Below are positions 46,801 to 56,237 of a stretch of DNA of 64,000 bases, one piece after another. Below the pieces are notes generated by a model, which ran no database searches, was not told the origin of the DNA, and saw nothing but the letters and a program-made list of their open reading frames with translations. A program made the position numbers and the translations under genes. The DNA comes from Mucilaginibacter sp. KACC 22063 (GTDB lineage Bacteria > Bacteroidota > Bacteroidia > Sphingobacteriales > Sphingobacteriaceae): contig NZ_CP117877.1 in assembly GCF_028736115.1 (NCBI RefSeq), positions 2,046,001-2,110,000 of the forward strand, in the 5' to 3' direction. The stretch's first letter is position 1; the number at the start of each line of letters is the position of its first letter.

Positions 46801-47982
46801 ATGAAATATCAAGCATATAAACTATATATCGCCGCCTTGCTGATTACAGGGGCACTGCTGGCATCGTGTTCAGGAAATTCGGGTAACAAAGAAAAAGACA
46901 CCACTAAAACTGAAATTAAAGATAAAGAAAGTGGTTTGGAACTATCTGAAGAACAAATGAAATCAGTGGGCATTACCATCGGCCTTATCGAACAAAAGAA
47001 CCTGGATGCGGTGGTAAAAGCAAACGGTCAATTGGCCGTGCCGCCGCAAAACAAGGCCGATGTCAGTATTCTGTCCGGTGGTATCATTAGCAATATCAAC
47101 GTGTTGGAAGGCCAGCAGGTAAAAAAAGGTCAGGTACTGGCGACTATCAAAAATCAGGATTTGATCAAACTACAGCAGGATTATTTGGCCGCCAAAAACA
47201 ACTTCACCTATGTGCAGGCGGAATATGACCGCCAAACTCAATTGAAAGCCGCTAGTGCAGGTACCGGCAAATCGTTTCAATCTTCCGAAGCTACCTACAA
47301 TGCCGAGCGTTCACGGCTTACCGCCTACGAAAGCCAATTAAGGCAATTAGGGGTGTCTCCGGGCAGGATCAGCAGCGGTAATATCGTTTCACAGTTCCCG
47401 GTCTTATCACCAATCAGTGGTACAGTGGGTACGATAACTGCAAATACCGGCGCTTTCGTTCAGCCGGGCACCTCCATCATGGAAGTAGTAGATAATTCCA
47501 AAATACACTGCGACCTGACCGTTTTTGAAAAAGACCTGATGGCTGTAAAGGTTGGTCAAAAAGTGAGTTTTCAGCTGACGAACCAAAATAACCAGGTTAT
47601 TAACGGAACCATCAATGGCATCAATAAATCATTTGAAAATGAGAGCAAAGGGGTAATTGTTCATGCGGTCATCAACAATAAAGCGCATGAGAACCTGATC
47701 CCCGGCATGTATGTCACCGCGCTAATCAGTACAGGCAGCAAACTGACCGATGCGGTACCTGTAGATGCGGTAGTCCGCTCTGAAGGCAAGCAATATATTT
47801 TTATCACCTTCACCCATGCCAAAGACGGCAAGACCATTTTCACAAAAACCGAAGTTACAACCGGCGTAGCTGAGTTGGGATATATTCAGATCACACCATT
47901 AAGTGCTTTGCCTGCCGGTGTGCAGATCGCTACTAAAGGAGCATTTTATTTAGAGTCAAAATCAGCGGGTAGCGGCGAGTAA
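46801..47982 (+). CDS. czcB: RND periplasmic adaptor (CzcB/CusB family)
   Basis: 393 residues. A lipoprotein signal (LYIAALLITGALLASC, lipobox LLASC) anchors it to the inner membrane. Then follows the barrel-sandwich hybrid with a lipoyl-like half (NVLEGQQVKKGQVLATIKNQ), an alpha-hairpin (about 120-180) and beta-barrel/membrane-proximal domains (FQLTNQNNQVINGTINGI, LIPGMYVTALISTG). No N-terminal His-rich metal-binding insertion was seen. It connects the pump and its fused TolC domain. It overlaps no neighbour but is one base from the pump stop: same operon. Confidence 0.92.
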   Translation: MKYQAYKLYIAALLITGALLASCSGNSGNKEKDTTKTEIKDKESGLELSEEQMKSVGITIGLIEQKNLDAVVKANGQLAVPPQNKADVSILSGGIISNINVLEGQQVKKGQVLATIKNQDLIKLQQDYLAAKNNFTYVQAEYDRQTQLKAASAGTGKSFQSSEATYNAERSRLTAYESQLRQLGVSPGRISSGNIVSQFPVLSPISGTVGTITANTGAFVQPGTSIMEVVDNSKIHCDLTVFEKDLMAVKVGQKVSFQLTNQNNQVINGTINGINKSFENESKGVIVHAVINNKAHENLIPGMYVTALISTGSKLTDAVPVDAVVRSEGKQYIFITFTHAKDGKTIFTKTEVTTGVAELGYIQITPLSALPAGVQIATKGAFYLESKSAGSGE

Positions 47983-47991
47983 GAATAAGTT

Positions 47992-48405
47992 ATGAAAGAA
48001 TTAGAAAAGCTATTACAGGATAAACAGATCAAGCCAACCGCAATGCGGTTGGTTGTGCTGGATTATTTGCTAAAGCAAACCAGTGCGGTAAGCCTGACGG
48101 ATATGGAAGTTAGCTTGAAAAAAACAGATAGGGTGACTTTATACCGGACTGTTAAAACTTTTGAAGAACATGGGTTAGTACACCGTGTCGAAGATGGCAC
48201 AGGTGTTACCAAATTCGCGCTTTGTCAGCCGGACTGTACAGCCAATGGCCACCATGATCTGCACATCCATTTTTATTGTACCAATTGCAAGGAAACCCAT
48301 TGCCTGCCACGAACCCATATACCGGAGATTATGTTGCCTAACGGCTATAAAAGACGAGAGATCAGCCTATTAGTAAAGGGGTTATGTGCAACATGTAAGC
48401 AATAA
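47992..48405 (+). CDS. Fur/Zur-family metalloregulator
   Basis: 137 residues: winged helix (TAMRLVVLDYLLKQTSAVSL, later KKTDRVTLYRTVKTFEEHGL) and dimerisation/metal domain with the regulatory His motif (HHDLHIHFYC), CTNCKETHC and the final CATC, giving two CxxC pairs for structural zinc. It probably represses the efflux operon in metal-dependent fashion; the metal could be Zn or another divalent ion. Encoded 9 bases after the adaptor. Confidence 0.88.
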   Translation: MKELEKLLQDKQIKPTAMRLVVLDYLLKQTSAVSLTDMEVSLKKTDRVTLYRTVKTFEEHGLVHRVEDGTGVTKFALCQPDCTANGHHDLHIHFYCTNCKETHCLPRTHIPEIMLPNGYKRREISLLVKGLCATCKQ

Positions 48406-48466
48406 TGCACTACGATTGCATGCGGGGCCTGCTTAATTTTGATAATATCATAATGAATTAGAACCT

Positions 48467-50523
48467 ATGAAAAAGGAACAACATAAAGAAAAAGCCACAG
48501 GAACAAAGGAACCGAGGGTTGACATTTCACGGGCAAAAGAAAAAGAAGAAAAGCATCATCATCAGCACAACGAGAATGAGGCCGGGCATGATCACGAACA
48601 TGGCGGCATCTTTGGTAAGAATACCGAATTGATATTTGCGATCCTTTCCGGCGTTTTTCTGGCATTAGGATTTGGCCTGTCATTCATCCATGCGTTGCCT
48701 CCTTTAACCAGCACGATCCTTTATGGTATCGGTTATTTCTTTGGGGGCTTCTTTACTACCAAGGAGGTTTTTGAAGCTATCAGTAAAGGTCAATTTGAAA
48801 TAGACTTTTTAATGTTGGTCGCTGCTGTTGGTGCGGCTTTTCTCGGCCAATGGGCGGAGGGTGCCTTGTTGTTGTTCCTGTTCAGTTTCGGCCATTCACT
48901 GGAACATTATGCTATGGGCAAAGCGACGAAATCCATCGCTGCATTAGCTGATCTTGCTCCAAAGACTGCCATTGTGCGCCGGGATGGAAAAGAAACCGAG
49001 GTGCCGATTGAAGAACTCGTTTTAGGAGATACCATCATCATAAAACCTAATAGCAAAATATCTGCTGATTGTGCTGTTGTTAAAGGCGAAAGTAGCGTGA
49101 ACCAGGCACCGATCACGGGCGAAAGCGTACCCGTAGATAAATCCCCCTTAGCAGATTCTGATAAAGATTATGACGACAAAACGCTTAAAGCTGAAAAACA
49201 AGGTGTTCGCCGGTACGATCAACGGTAGCCAGGTTCTCGAAGTTAAAGTAACCAGACTGGCTGCTGATTCTACACTTTCGAGATTGGTAAAATTGGTCAA
49301 CGACACCGAAGCACAAAAATCGCCCACGCAATTGTTTACCGATAAGCTCCAAAAGTATTACGTTCCTGCTGTACTAATCCTGGTGGTGATCTTGTTATTT
49401 GCCTATCTGGTTATTGATGAGCCATTCAGCAAAAGTTTTTACAGGGCAATGGCCGTATTAGTAGCTGCCAGTCCCTGTGCTTTAGCAATCTCAACTCCAA
49501 ACGCCGTTCTAAGCGCCATAGCCCGCGCAGCTCGAAGCGGGGTACTTATTAAAGGTGGGGCCATTAGAACAATTAGGTGCCTTAACAGCCATTGCTTTTG
49601 ATAAAACAGGTACGCTTACTGAGGCTAAACCACAATTGACCGGTGTTACAGCTTTAGGCAAACTGTCAGAACATGAAGTTTTAGAGATTGCCATAGCTGT
49701 CGAAAAGCTAAGCGATCACCCATTGGCTGCTGCCATTGTTAAAGGTGGATTGGAACGATTAAAGCAAAAAGACATTCCATCTGCTAAAAACCTGCAAGCT
49801 GTTACCGGTCATGGGGTTAAAGCAACTATTGGCAGTAAAAAGATTGTCATTGGCAATCGTAGCCTTTTTAAAAAACTCTCTGACGAAATAAATGCACAGG
49901 TCGAAAAGCTGGAAAATGAAGGTAATACCACTATGCTAATCGAACAGGATGGCGAGGTCATCGGCATGATCGCCTTGATGGATGTTCCCCGAAAGGAAGC
50001 CAAGCAAGCTTTAACGGAATTAAAAGACCTTGGTATTAAGCGGATGATCATGCTTACCGGCGACAATCACCAGGTAGCTCAGGCAGTTGCTAAACAAATA
50101 GGAATTACTGATGCTATGGGTGGCCTGCTGCCTGAAGATAAAGTAAAAGCTATTAAAGATCTGATCAAAAAGGAAAAGCAAGTTGCCATGATCGGTGATG
50201 GTGTGAATGATGCCCCAGCGATGGCTAAAAGTACTGTGGGTATAGCGATGGGTGCGGCGGGCTCAGATGTGGCTTTGGAAACAGCGGATATTGCTTTAAT
50301 GGCTGATCGGTTGGATAACCTTCCGTTTGCTATTGGGTTAAGTCGTAAGTCCCGCCGTGTGATAAAACAAAACCTGGTTATTAGTTTGGGCATGGTAGCT
50401 GTTTTAATACCACTAACGATTCTGGGTATTTCAGGCATCGGCCCGGCTGTTATCGGACATGAAGGTTCAACACTGGTGGTAGTGTTTAATGGTTTGCGAC
50501 TTTTGGTTTATAGAAAATCATAA
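48467..50523 (+). pseudogene. P1B-type heavy-metal ATPase with two frameshifts
   Basis: Three overlapping frames make one transporter of about 680 residues. The first (48467-49228) has a His-rich N-terminus (KHHHQHNENEAGHDHEHGG) in place of an HMA domain and contains the actuator TGES. At about 49194 an extra A in an A5 run shifts the frame. The second (49170-49601) has the membrane motif SPCALA. Near 49555 (GGTGGGGCCATTAG) the frame shifts again, and the third has the phosphorylation site DKTGTLT, TGDN, GDGVND and the C-terminal motif HEGST. SPC plus HEGxT identifies subgroup P1B-4 (Co/Zn/Cd/Fe). As read it cannot make a full protein. Confidence 0.85.
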
Positions 50524-50559
50524 AATTGAATTTGTGGCGTTTAGCCTATACATTTGAAT

Positions 50560-50826
50560 ATGCGATTCGTGTCCATCATCTTAGTGGCTTGCATTGTTTT
50601 TCTTTCATCTTTCGGAGGAATAGTAAAGCCAGCACAGCCTAAAATGATGGATTGCTGTTAAAAGATGGCAAAAATGTCTTGTCATAAAGGTGAGGCGAAA
50701 AACAACAAAGCAGAAGATGGATGCGGCCAACCGAGTTGTGCAATGATGTTGTCCTGCAGTATTTGTGGATTTATACCTGTGGCTAAATTTGTGTTACGAG
50801 AATTTCTGATTTATAATAGGTTTTAA
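50560..50826 (+). pseudogene. Cys-rich exported small protein interrupted by TAA
   Basis: ATG 50560 starts MRFVSIILVACIVFLSSFGG (signal peptide). The frame reaches a TAA at 50659-50661 (codon 34) directly after a Cys-Cys pair and then continues to 50826 with KMAKMSCHKGE, GCGQPSCAMM and LSCSICG. The many cysteines and position after the metal ATPase suggest a periplasmic metal-binding protein. AAA to TAA would be a single change, so nonsense mutation or read error are both possible. Confidence 0.5.
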
Positions 50827-50916
50827 AATTGGCAGGAGAGGTGAGTGTGTGGGTATATGGGTTTTCGATAAAGTGCCCTGTTTATCTACTTTAAATAAAT
50901 GTTAAATTATTTGACA

Positions 50917-50948
50917 ATAAGTAAACATATGTCGATATGTTTACTTAT
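50917..50948. promoter_or_regulatory. Perfect 14-bp palindrome upstream of the cold-shock gene
   Basis: ATAAGTAAACATAT (50917-50930), loop GTCG, ATATGTTTACTTAT (50935-50948), 25 bases before the csp start. It overlaps a possible Bacteroidota promoter (TTTG at 50910, TATGTTTA at 50936). It may be a dimeric repressor operator or, if transcribed, a 5'UTR hairpin. Confidence 0.65.
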
Positions 50949-50973
50949 ATTGCAGACATAATAATAAAATATA

Positions 50974-51165
50974 ATGCAACAAGGAACAGTAAAATTTTTT
51001 AATGAAACAAAAGGTTTCGGATTTATCACACCAGATAACGGTGGAAGCGAGATCTTTGTTCATTCTACAGGCCTGATCGACAATGTTCGCGAGAACAGCG
51101 TGGTTAGTTACGAAGTAGAAGAAGGCCGTAAAGGCCCTAACGCAGTAAATGTAAAATTAGCTTAA
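50974..51165 (+). CDS. cspA: Cold-shock protein (CspA family)
   Basis: 63 residues forming a single cold-shock domain, with RNP1 KGFGFIT and RNP2-like IFVHST motifs. It binds single-stranded RNA/DNA and melts RNA secondary structure. The start is well defined by the usual MQQGTVKFFNETKGF. A palindrome precedes it and an intrinsic terminator follows (51186-51216). The gene is likely expressed separately from the next, larger csp-like gene. Confidence 0.95.
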   Translation: MQQGTVKFFNETKGFGFITPDNGGSEIFVHSTGLIDNVRENSVVSYEVEEGRKGPNAVNVKLA

Positions 51166-51185
51166 TACACTATAAATCCCTACAG

Positions 51186-51216
51186 AAGCATCCTCCAGTG
51201 GGGGATGCTTTTTTTG
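51186..51216 (+). terminator. Terminator after cspA
   Basis: AAGCATCC (51186-51193) and GGATGCTT (51203-51210) with a T7 run. Confidence 0.85.
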
Positions 51217-51235
51217 TTAACACTTAATCAAAAAC

Positions 51236-51688
51236 ATGGGTAGATCCACCGAAACATTTAGTAAAAAAGAGCGAGAAAAGAAAAAGCTCAAAAAACAACA
51301 GGAAAAAAGGGAAAAATCCGAAGATCGCAAAGCAAATGCGGTTAAAGGCCAAGGCTTAGCCGATATGATGGCTTATGTTGACGCTAACGGTAACATTACT
51401 TCAGTGCCACAAGATCCGGGTAACCGCAAAAAAGTATCTGTAGACGATATTCAGATAAGCACCTCCAAACAGGAAGATATCGAAGTTGAAGTGATAAGGA
51501 AAGGCACGGTCACTTTCTTTAATGAATCCAAAGGATTTGGCTTTATTAAAGATCTTCAAAGCCAGGAAAGCATTTTTGTCCACATCAATTCAGTGGATTT
51601 TGCTATAAAAGAAAATGATAAAGTCACTTTTGAAATAGAGCCCGGACAAAAGGGGCCAACGGCTGTCAAGGTCACGAAAACTAATTAA
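51236..51688 (+). CDS. Cold-shock-domain protein with Lys-rich N-terminal extension
   Basis: 150 residues. Residues 1-45 are very basic and alpha-helical (KKEREKKKLKKQQEKREKSE), 46-80 a short linker (MAYVDANGNITSVPQDPG), and 85-150 a cold-shock domain with KGFGFIK and IFVHINS. The extension probably adds nonspecific nucleic-acid or ribosome binding (inference). Such fused proteins are typical of Bacteroidota. It lies 9 bases before the GNAT-nitrilase gene, so it is co-transcribed with it. Confidence 0.85.
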   Translation: MGRSTETFSKKEREKKKLKKQQEKREKSEDRKANAVKGQGLADMMAYVDANGNITSVPQDPGNRKKVSVDDIQISTSKQEDIEVEVIRKGTVTFFNESKGFGFIKDLQSQESIFVHINSVDFAIKENDKVTFEIEPGQKGPTAVKVTKTN

Positions 51689-51696
51689 CAAGGGAC

Positions 51697-53250
51697 ATGG
51701 ATAAACCGATTAGGAACGAAGATCTTAAAGTAGAGTTACGTACACTGACTAAAGACGATTACCTTGGCTTGAAATCTTCGATGATAGAAGCCTATTCGGA
51801 ATGGGCTGGTGCCTCTTTTTGGGGTGAAAGCCATATTAATAAATTACTGGAACTATTTCCCGAAGGACAAATCTGCATACTGGTCAACGGTGCTATTGCA
51901 GGCTGTGCCTTGTCACTGATTGTCGATTATGACCAGTTCGGCGACAATCATACATACGCACAGATCACCGGAAATTATACTTTCTCGACGCATGACGAAA
52001 AAGGAGACGTGTTATACGGCATTGATTTTTTTGTTCATCCGGATTACCGGGGTATGCGGATTGGCCGAAGGCTGTATGATGCCCGAAAAGAAATTTGTGA
52101 GCGGCATAACCTGCGGGCGATCATTGCTGGTGGCCGTATTCCTAAATATAAAGACTATGCCGAGCAACTGACACCGAAAGCCTACTTGGAAAAGGTGAAG
52201 GGCAAAGAAATACACGATCCTACCTTATCTTTTCAGTTGGCAAACGATTTTCACGTCCGTAAGATTCTTAAAGGATATCTGCCAGGTGATACTCAATCGT
52301 TGGAATATGCCTCACTATTGGAATGGAATAATATTTATTATAACGAAGTTGCCGCTCACATCAATTCTAAAAAGTCAGTTATCCGTTTGGGGCTGGTGCA
52401 ATGGCAGATGCGCCCATTTCCGAACATGGAATCTCTGTGTGAGCAGATCGAATTTTTTGTAGACGCGATCAGCGATTACCAAAGCGACTTTGTGCTGTTT
52501 CCGGAACTGTTTAACGCGCCGCTAATGACGGCTTATAACCATATGAGTGGTGCCGAAGCTATGCGGGAAATCTCCAATTTTACCATACCGTTGCGTGACA
52601 AATTCGTGGAATATGCGATCAGTTATAATATAAATATCATCACCGGTAGTATGCCTTATCTGGAAAATGGTGTATTGCAAAACGTAGGGTATCTTTGTCG
52701 CCGCGATGGCTCCTATGAGATCTATCGCAAAATCCATCTGACGCCAGCGGAACAAAGCGCTTGGGGCATGGTAGGCGGCGACCAGATCGCAACCTACGAT
52801 ACGGATTGCGGTAAGATCGGCATCCTGATTTGTTATGATGTAGAATTTCCCGAACTGCCGCGCTTATTGGCAGAGCAGGGGATGCAGATCTTATTTGTGC
52901 CTTTCATGACCGATACACAAAACGGTTACACACGTGTGAGGAGTTGCGCGCAGGCAAGGGCGATTGAGAACGAATGTTATGTAGCTATAGCAGGGAGTGT
53001 TGGCAATTTGCCGAAAGTTCATAATATGGATATTCAATATGCACAATCTGCTGTTTTTACCCCCTCTGATTTTTCTTTCCCAACTAATGGCATTAAGGCA
53101 GAGGCTACTCCGAATACGGAAACTACATTAATCGCCGATGTTGATGTTGATCTGCTGAAAGAGCTACACAATTTCGGATCGGTCAGAAACCTGAAAGACC
53201 GCAGATTGGATATCTACAAAATTGTAAATAAAAGCAAAAAACAAGTTTAA
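51697..53250 (+). CDS. Bifunctional GNAT acetyltransferase / carbon-nitrogen hydrolase
   Basis: 517 residues. The N-terminal GNAT domain (about 10-190) has the acetyl-CoA block VHPDYRGMRIGRRLYDARKE. The C-terminal nitrilase-superfamily domain (about 225-515) has the catalytic Glu270 (LFPELFN), Lys345 (YRKIHLTPA) and Cys379 (ILICYDVEFPE), so the hydrolase is intact. This fusion is recurrent in bacteria; amide-bond hydrolysis of a small substrate coupled to acetylation is inferred, but the substrate is not established. It is followed by two small stress-type genes. Confidence 0.9.
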   Translation: MDKPIRNEDLKVELRTLTKDDYLGLKSSMIEAYSEWAGASFWGESHINKLLELFPEGQICILVNGAIAGCALSLIVDYDQFGDNHTYAQITGNYTFSTHDEKGDVLYGIDFFVHPDYRGMRIGRRLYDARKEICERHNLRAIIAGGRIPKYKDYAEQLTPKAYLEKVKGKEIHDPTLSFQLANDFHVRKILKGYLPGDTQSLEYASLLEWNNIYYNEVAAHINSKKSVIRLGLVQWQMRPFPNMESLCEQIEFFVDAISDYQSDFVLFPELFNAPLMTAYNHMSGAEAMREISNFTIPLRDKFVEYAISYNINIITGSMPYLENGVLQNVGYLCRRDGSYEIYRKIHLTPAEQSAWGMVGGDQIATYDTDCGKIGILICYDVEFPELPRLLAEQGMQILFVPFMTDTQNGYTRVRSCAQARAIENECYVAIAGSVGNLPKVHNMDIQYAQSAVFTPSDFSFPTNGIKAEATPNTETTLIADVDVDLLKELHNFGSVRNLKDRRLDIYKIVNKSKKQV

Positions 53251-53260
53251 TAAGAAGCAT

Positions 53261-53392
53261 ATGAGTAAAGATAAAGGCAGCAAAAACATCAAGAAAGCTC
53301 CGGCAGAGGGTGGTAAAAAATCAACTTCGGATTACCAGGCGGGTAAAAAAAGCACGTCTAAAGATGACGTAACCATTAACAAAAAGAAATAA
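53261..53392 (+). CDS. 43-residue basic protein
   Basis: ATG 53261 to TAA 53390-53392: MSKDKGSKNIKKAPAEGGKK, continuing SDYQAGKKSTSKDDV and KKK at the end. It is Lys/Ser-rich, disordered, without a signal peptide. Ten bases after the preceding stop and two before the next start, so within the operon. The family is not named in my knowledge, though short KxS-rich proteins of this kind accompany cold-shock genes in Sphingobacteriaceae. Confidence 0.55.
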   Translation: MSKDKGSKNIKKAPAEGGKKSTSDYQAGKKSTSKDDVTINKKK

Positions 53393-53394
53393 CT

Positions 53395-53721
53395 ATGATC
53401 AACAATAAAAAGTCAGCGAATTATAAAGCCAGCGAATTTATTTATGATTTGGGAAATACTGCTTTAGAAAATGGATTTAAACCTGACGAAGTTTGGGACG
53501 TACAAATTGCAACTGCTTCTGAGAAAAAAGCACTTGATAAACAGTATTGTCCTCTCGTTGCTACGAGTGTATCACCTGAACTTTTAAACGAAACTTTTGC
53601 CCTGGTTAAAGCGCAACTGAATCAGGTGGTTAAGATACAAAACACAATACAGGATCGTTTTGCACCCGAGCCGGTTTATGAATATTTAATTGCATTTAAT
53701 CCAGCACGTGTCAGACGCTAA
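53395..53721 (+). CDS. Hypothetical 108-aa protein
   Basis: 108 residues starting MINNKKSANYKASEFIYDLG, soluble and mostly helical, with FAPEPVYEYLIAFNPARVRR at its end. No motifs recognised. Last gene of the cold-shock/nitrilase operon; a terminator hairpin follows 80 bases later. Confidence 0.55.
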   Translation: MINNKKSANYKASEFIYDLGNTALENGFKPDEVWDVQIATASEKKALDKQYCPLVATSVSPELLNETFALVKAQLNQVVKIQNTIQDRFAPEPVYEYLIAFNPARVRR

Positions 53722-53801
53722 CGCTAATTAGAAGTGTGCTGGAATATCTGACATCCCGCCGTAAGGTTATCAGCATAGTTCCTACAATAAATTCAGCAAA
53801 G

Positions 53802-53831
53802 GGCATCCTCTAATTATTAGGATGCCTTTTT
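53802..53831 (+). terminator. Terminator after the cold-shock operon
   Basis: GGCATCCT (53802-53809) and AGGATGCC (53819-53826), followed by T5. Confidence 0.85.
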
Positions 53832-53847
53832 GCTTTTAAATGGCTAA

Positions 53848-54656
53848 TCAGGTTTTGAAGCCGGCTTTTTGGTGCCGGCAAATAGACCTGGATTCTGCCC
53901 CTTTACCTAATTTACTTTTGAGCATAATCTTCCCGCCGGCATTTATCACAAATTTATTTACCAAGTATAATCCACGCCTGAGCCTTCTATGGACTTATTT
54001 ATTCTTTGATATTTTCAAATATCGTATCATGTTTGGTGGGGTCAATGCCCAAACCATTATCTTTTACAGTAATGAGCAGGTTATTGTCCTGTCTTTCAGT
54101 TTTGACCAGTATGATCGGTTGTTGTCCGGCAGGTTGATACTTTATCGCATTGGACACAAGATTATATATCACGCTCCGTAATTTCCGCCTGGAAAAAAGG
54201 ATTTCTGAAACATTGATCTCACTCGTAATTTGCGCGCCGGATTGCATGATCTGTCGGTAAGTTCATTGATGATTATGTGTGTTTTCATGACGGAATTTTC
54301 CAGTATTCCGAATAATCCCCAAAAACATTTGACTGATTACCTGATTCCTTTTTTAACTGATTGATCGTGAGTAAAATACTAGTGGTCGGATTTTTAACAT
54401 CGTGGGAAATCGTCGCTAAAAGTGTTTCGTATTCAGTGACCAGGTTCTCGTAATTTCTCAAATCCTGGATACGCGCCGTAATTTCAACGAACGTAATGAT
54501 GACCCCGTTGGTCTTTATGGTATTACCAACGAAGTAAGGAAGGATATTCATTTGATACCAATGATAATCGGTAGTTTGGATCTCTTTTTCCAGGATCTCG
54601 TTAAAAGTAATTTTGACAGCGCTTAAGATGTAAATTTCAAATATAATTTTTGACAA
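53848..54656 (-). pseudogene. Frameshifted PAS-histidine kinase remnant
   Basis: Reading leftward: a PAS-like end (GVIITFVEITARIQDLRNYE), HisKA with LLATISHDVKNPTTSIL (phospho-His), a break near 54270, HATPase N box (SVIYNLVSNAIKYQ) and G1 (VKDNGLGIDP), another frame change near 54003, and finally GLYLVNKFVINAGGKIMLKS to a stop at 53848. At least two frameshifts and the missing N-terminus make it a pseudogene. Sequences downstream of the terminator of the csp operon face it. Confidence 0.75.
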
Positions 54657-54916
54657 ACATTGAAAGATAATGCCAATGTGCTAAGTTTTTCCACACCTTC
54701 GGCAACAAATTAATAAAGCCGTATTTACGTAATATTTAGTTCTAATATGGCGCTTTCCTCTTATAGCCTTCTGGTAATCAATATTTAACTATTTCTGGAT
54801 GCAAAGTACAATTAAATGTTACATTTATATCTTTTGAAATAATGGCTAAAACTTTTTTCTATGAGATTGAAACTGTTGAGGAAATAGGTCTTAACTAATG
54901 GACTTCATCGGCTATG

Positions 54917-55393
54917 TTATAACAACAGTTCATTCTTGGTCATGGCCCGTTCCTGCGCTTGTTTACTGGGGATGACCTCTGTTAAGCCATACTGTTTCTC
55001 CAGCTTTCCGAGTACCTGTTCGCTGTGTTGGTAGTCTTTGCTATCAGATACCAATTGTCCTTCGTAACCTATGCGGTTAACAAGGATATGCAGGTGCGGA
55101 TAATCGGCATCGTAATGCCGGAAGATGGCATATTGGTGCTGGTCAAATCCCATATTGTTCAAATATTATTGCAATAACGTTCATTGTTCATCACCCAGGT
55201 TCTCGTTTGGTGAGAAGTGAAGAGAGGTATGGTAAAAGTACTTTTGCGGGTTAGGTCTTAACATCCGAAACGGCGCAAACAGTTTTTTTATATTTTCAAT
55301 TTCAAACAAGCCAAAAACCTCAAGTAACTGCTCATTATTGGCATTGCGTTTTACCATTAACTTAATCAACTGCATGATACCAGTTGTGAACAT
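54917..55393 (-). pseudogene. Relaxase (mobilisation nuclease) remnant
   Basis: Leftward frame with the N-terminal relaxase motif KYFYHTSLHFSPNENL, an in-frame TGA at 55181-55183, seven codons later open frame with a second stop (TAA) in between, then QYAIFRHYDADYPHLHILVN with the HxH metal motif (PHLHIL) and DYQHSEQVLGKLEKQYGL. Only about 150 residues of a MobB/MOBP-like relaxase remain. It marks former mobilisable DNA just left of the APH/glycine-rich locus. Confidence 0.7.
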
Positions 55394-55419
55394 TATTTAA
55401 TAACATTATATATTTATCT

Positions 55420-56226
55420 ATGATGAAAGGCAGTATGCTTGGTAGGGGGAAAACAGCAGAGGTGTATGAGCTGGGGCCAGATAAAGTGGTCAAATTGTTT
55501 TATCAATATACTGGTGAAAGCCTTAATAAATATGAGTTGGATATAGGGCAGGCTGTATATGAAGCAGGAGTGCCATCACCCGAAGTTTATGAGGAGGTGC
55601 AAATTATGGGCCGTAACGGCATTATAATGGAGCGCGCTGCCGGGAATTCGATGTTTACAGACATAGAGCGCAGACCATGGGCAATTGCCCGCTACGGAAA
55701 AACAATGGCCCGGCTTCATGCAAAGATCCACAGTTGCCGGTGCGAAAAGCTGGCATCGCAGTATGATGTAATCAAAAGCAAGATCGGAGTCTCTGCCCAA
55801 GTGCTGGGTGAACGGGCGCATGTTATAGTCGACTACCTGTCGGCACTCCCCGATGGCGTGAGCATTTGTCATGGCGACTTTCACCCCAAAAATATTATCG
55901 GCGGTGCAAATGGCTATATGACGATAGACTGGCCCGAGGTATATTATGGTAATTGCGCGGGCGATGTGGCCCGAACGGCTTTAATATTATCTTCGCCACA
56001 TGTGCCGGCCGGTACAGGCCTGTTTTTCCGGTTGATTTTGAAACAGTTGAGAAGATTGCTGCTCCATTATTACCTGGATGAATATTTAAGGCTGACTAAT
56101 GTTTCCCGCAGCGATATTAACCGCTGGGTATTGCCTGTAGCGGCAGCAAGGCTAAAGGAAGAGATCTCTGAAGAGTGGGATTGGCTGATGAATATTATAG
56201 AAGGGCGTACAGAGCTCTTGTTTTAA
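55420..56226 (+). CDS. Aminoglycoside-phosphotransferase-like kinase 1
   Basis: 268 residues; start ATG 55420 with a second Met three codons on. The fold is APH/choline-kinase-like: a Gly-rich lead (LGRGKTAEVYE), Lys in KVVKLFY, Brenner motif CHGDFHPKNII (catalytic Asp) and IDWPE (metal Asp). The APH family phosphorylates small molecules or proteins. The small size and genomic setting do not indicate antibiotic resistance. It is followed 11 bases later by a paralogue of the same architecture. Higher G+C than the AT-rich genes to its left is apparent by eye. Confidence 0.85.
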   Translation: MMKGSMLGRGKTAEVYELGPDKVVKLFYQYTGESLNKYELDIGQAVYEAGVPSPEVYEEVQIMGRNGIIMERAAGNSMFTDIERRPWAIARYGKTMARLHAKIHSCRCEKLASQYDVIKSKIGVSAQVLGERAHVIVDYLSALPDGVSICHGDFHPKNIIGGANGYMTIDWPEVYYGNCAGDVARTALILSSPHVPAGTGLFFRLILKQLRRLLLHYYLDEYLRLTNVSRSDINRWVLPVAAARLKEEISEEWDWLMNIIEGRTELLF

Positions 56227-56237
56227 TTAAACCTGTT

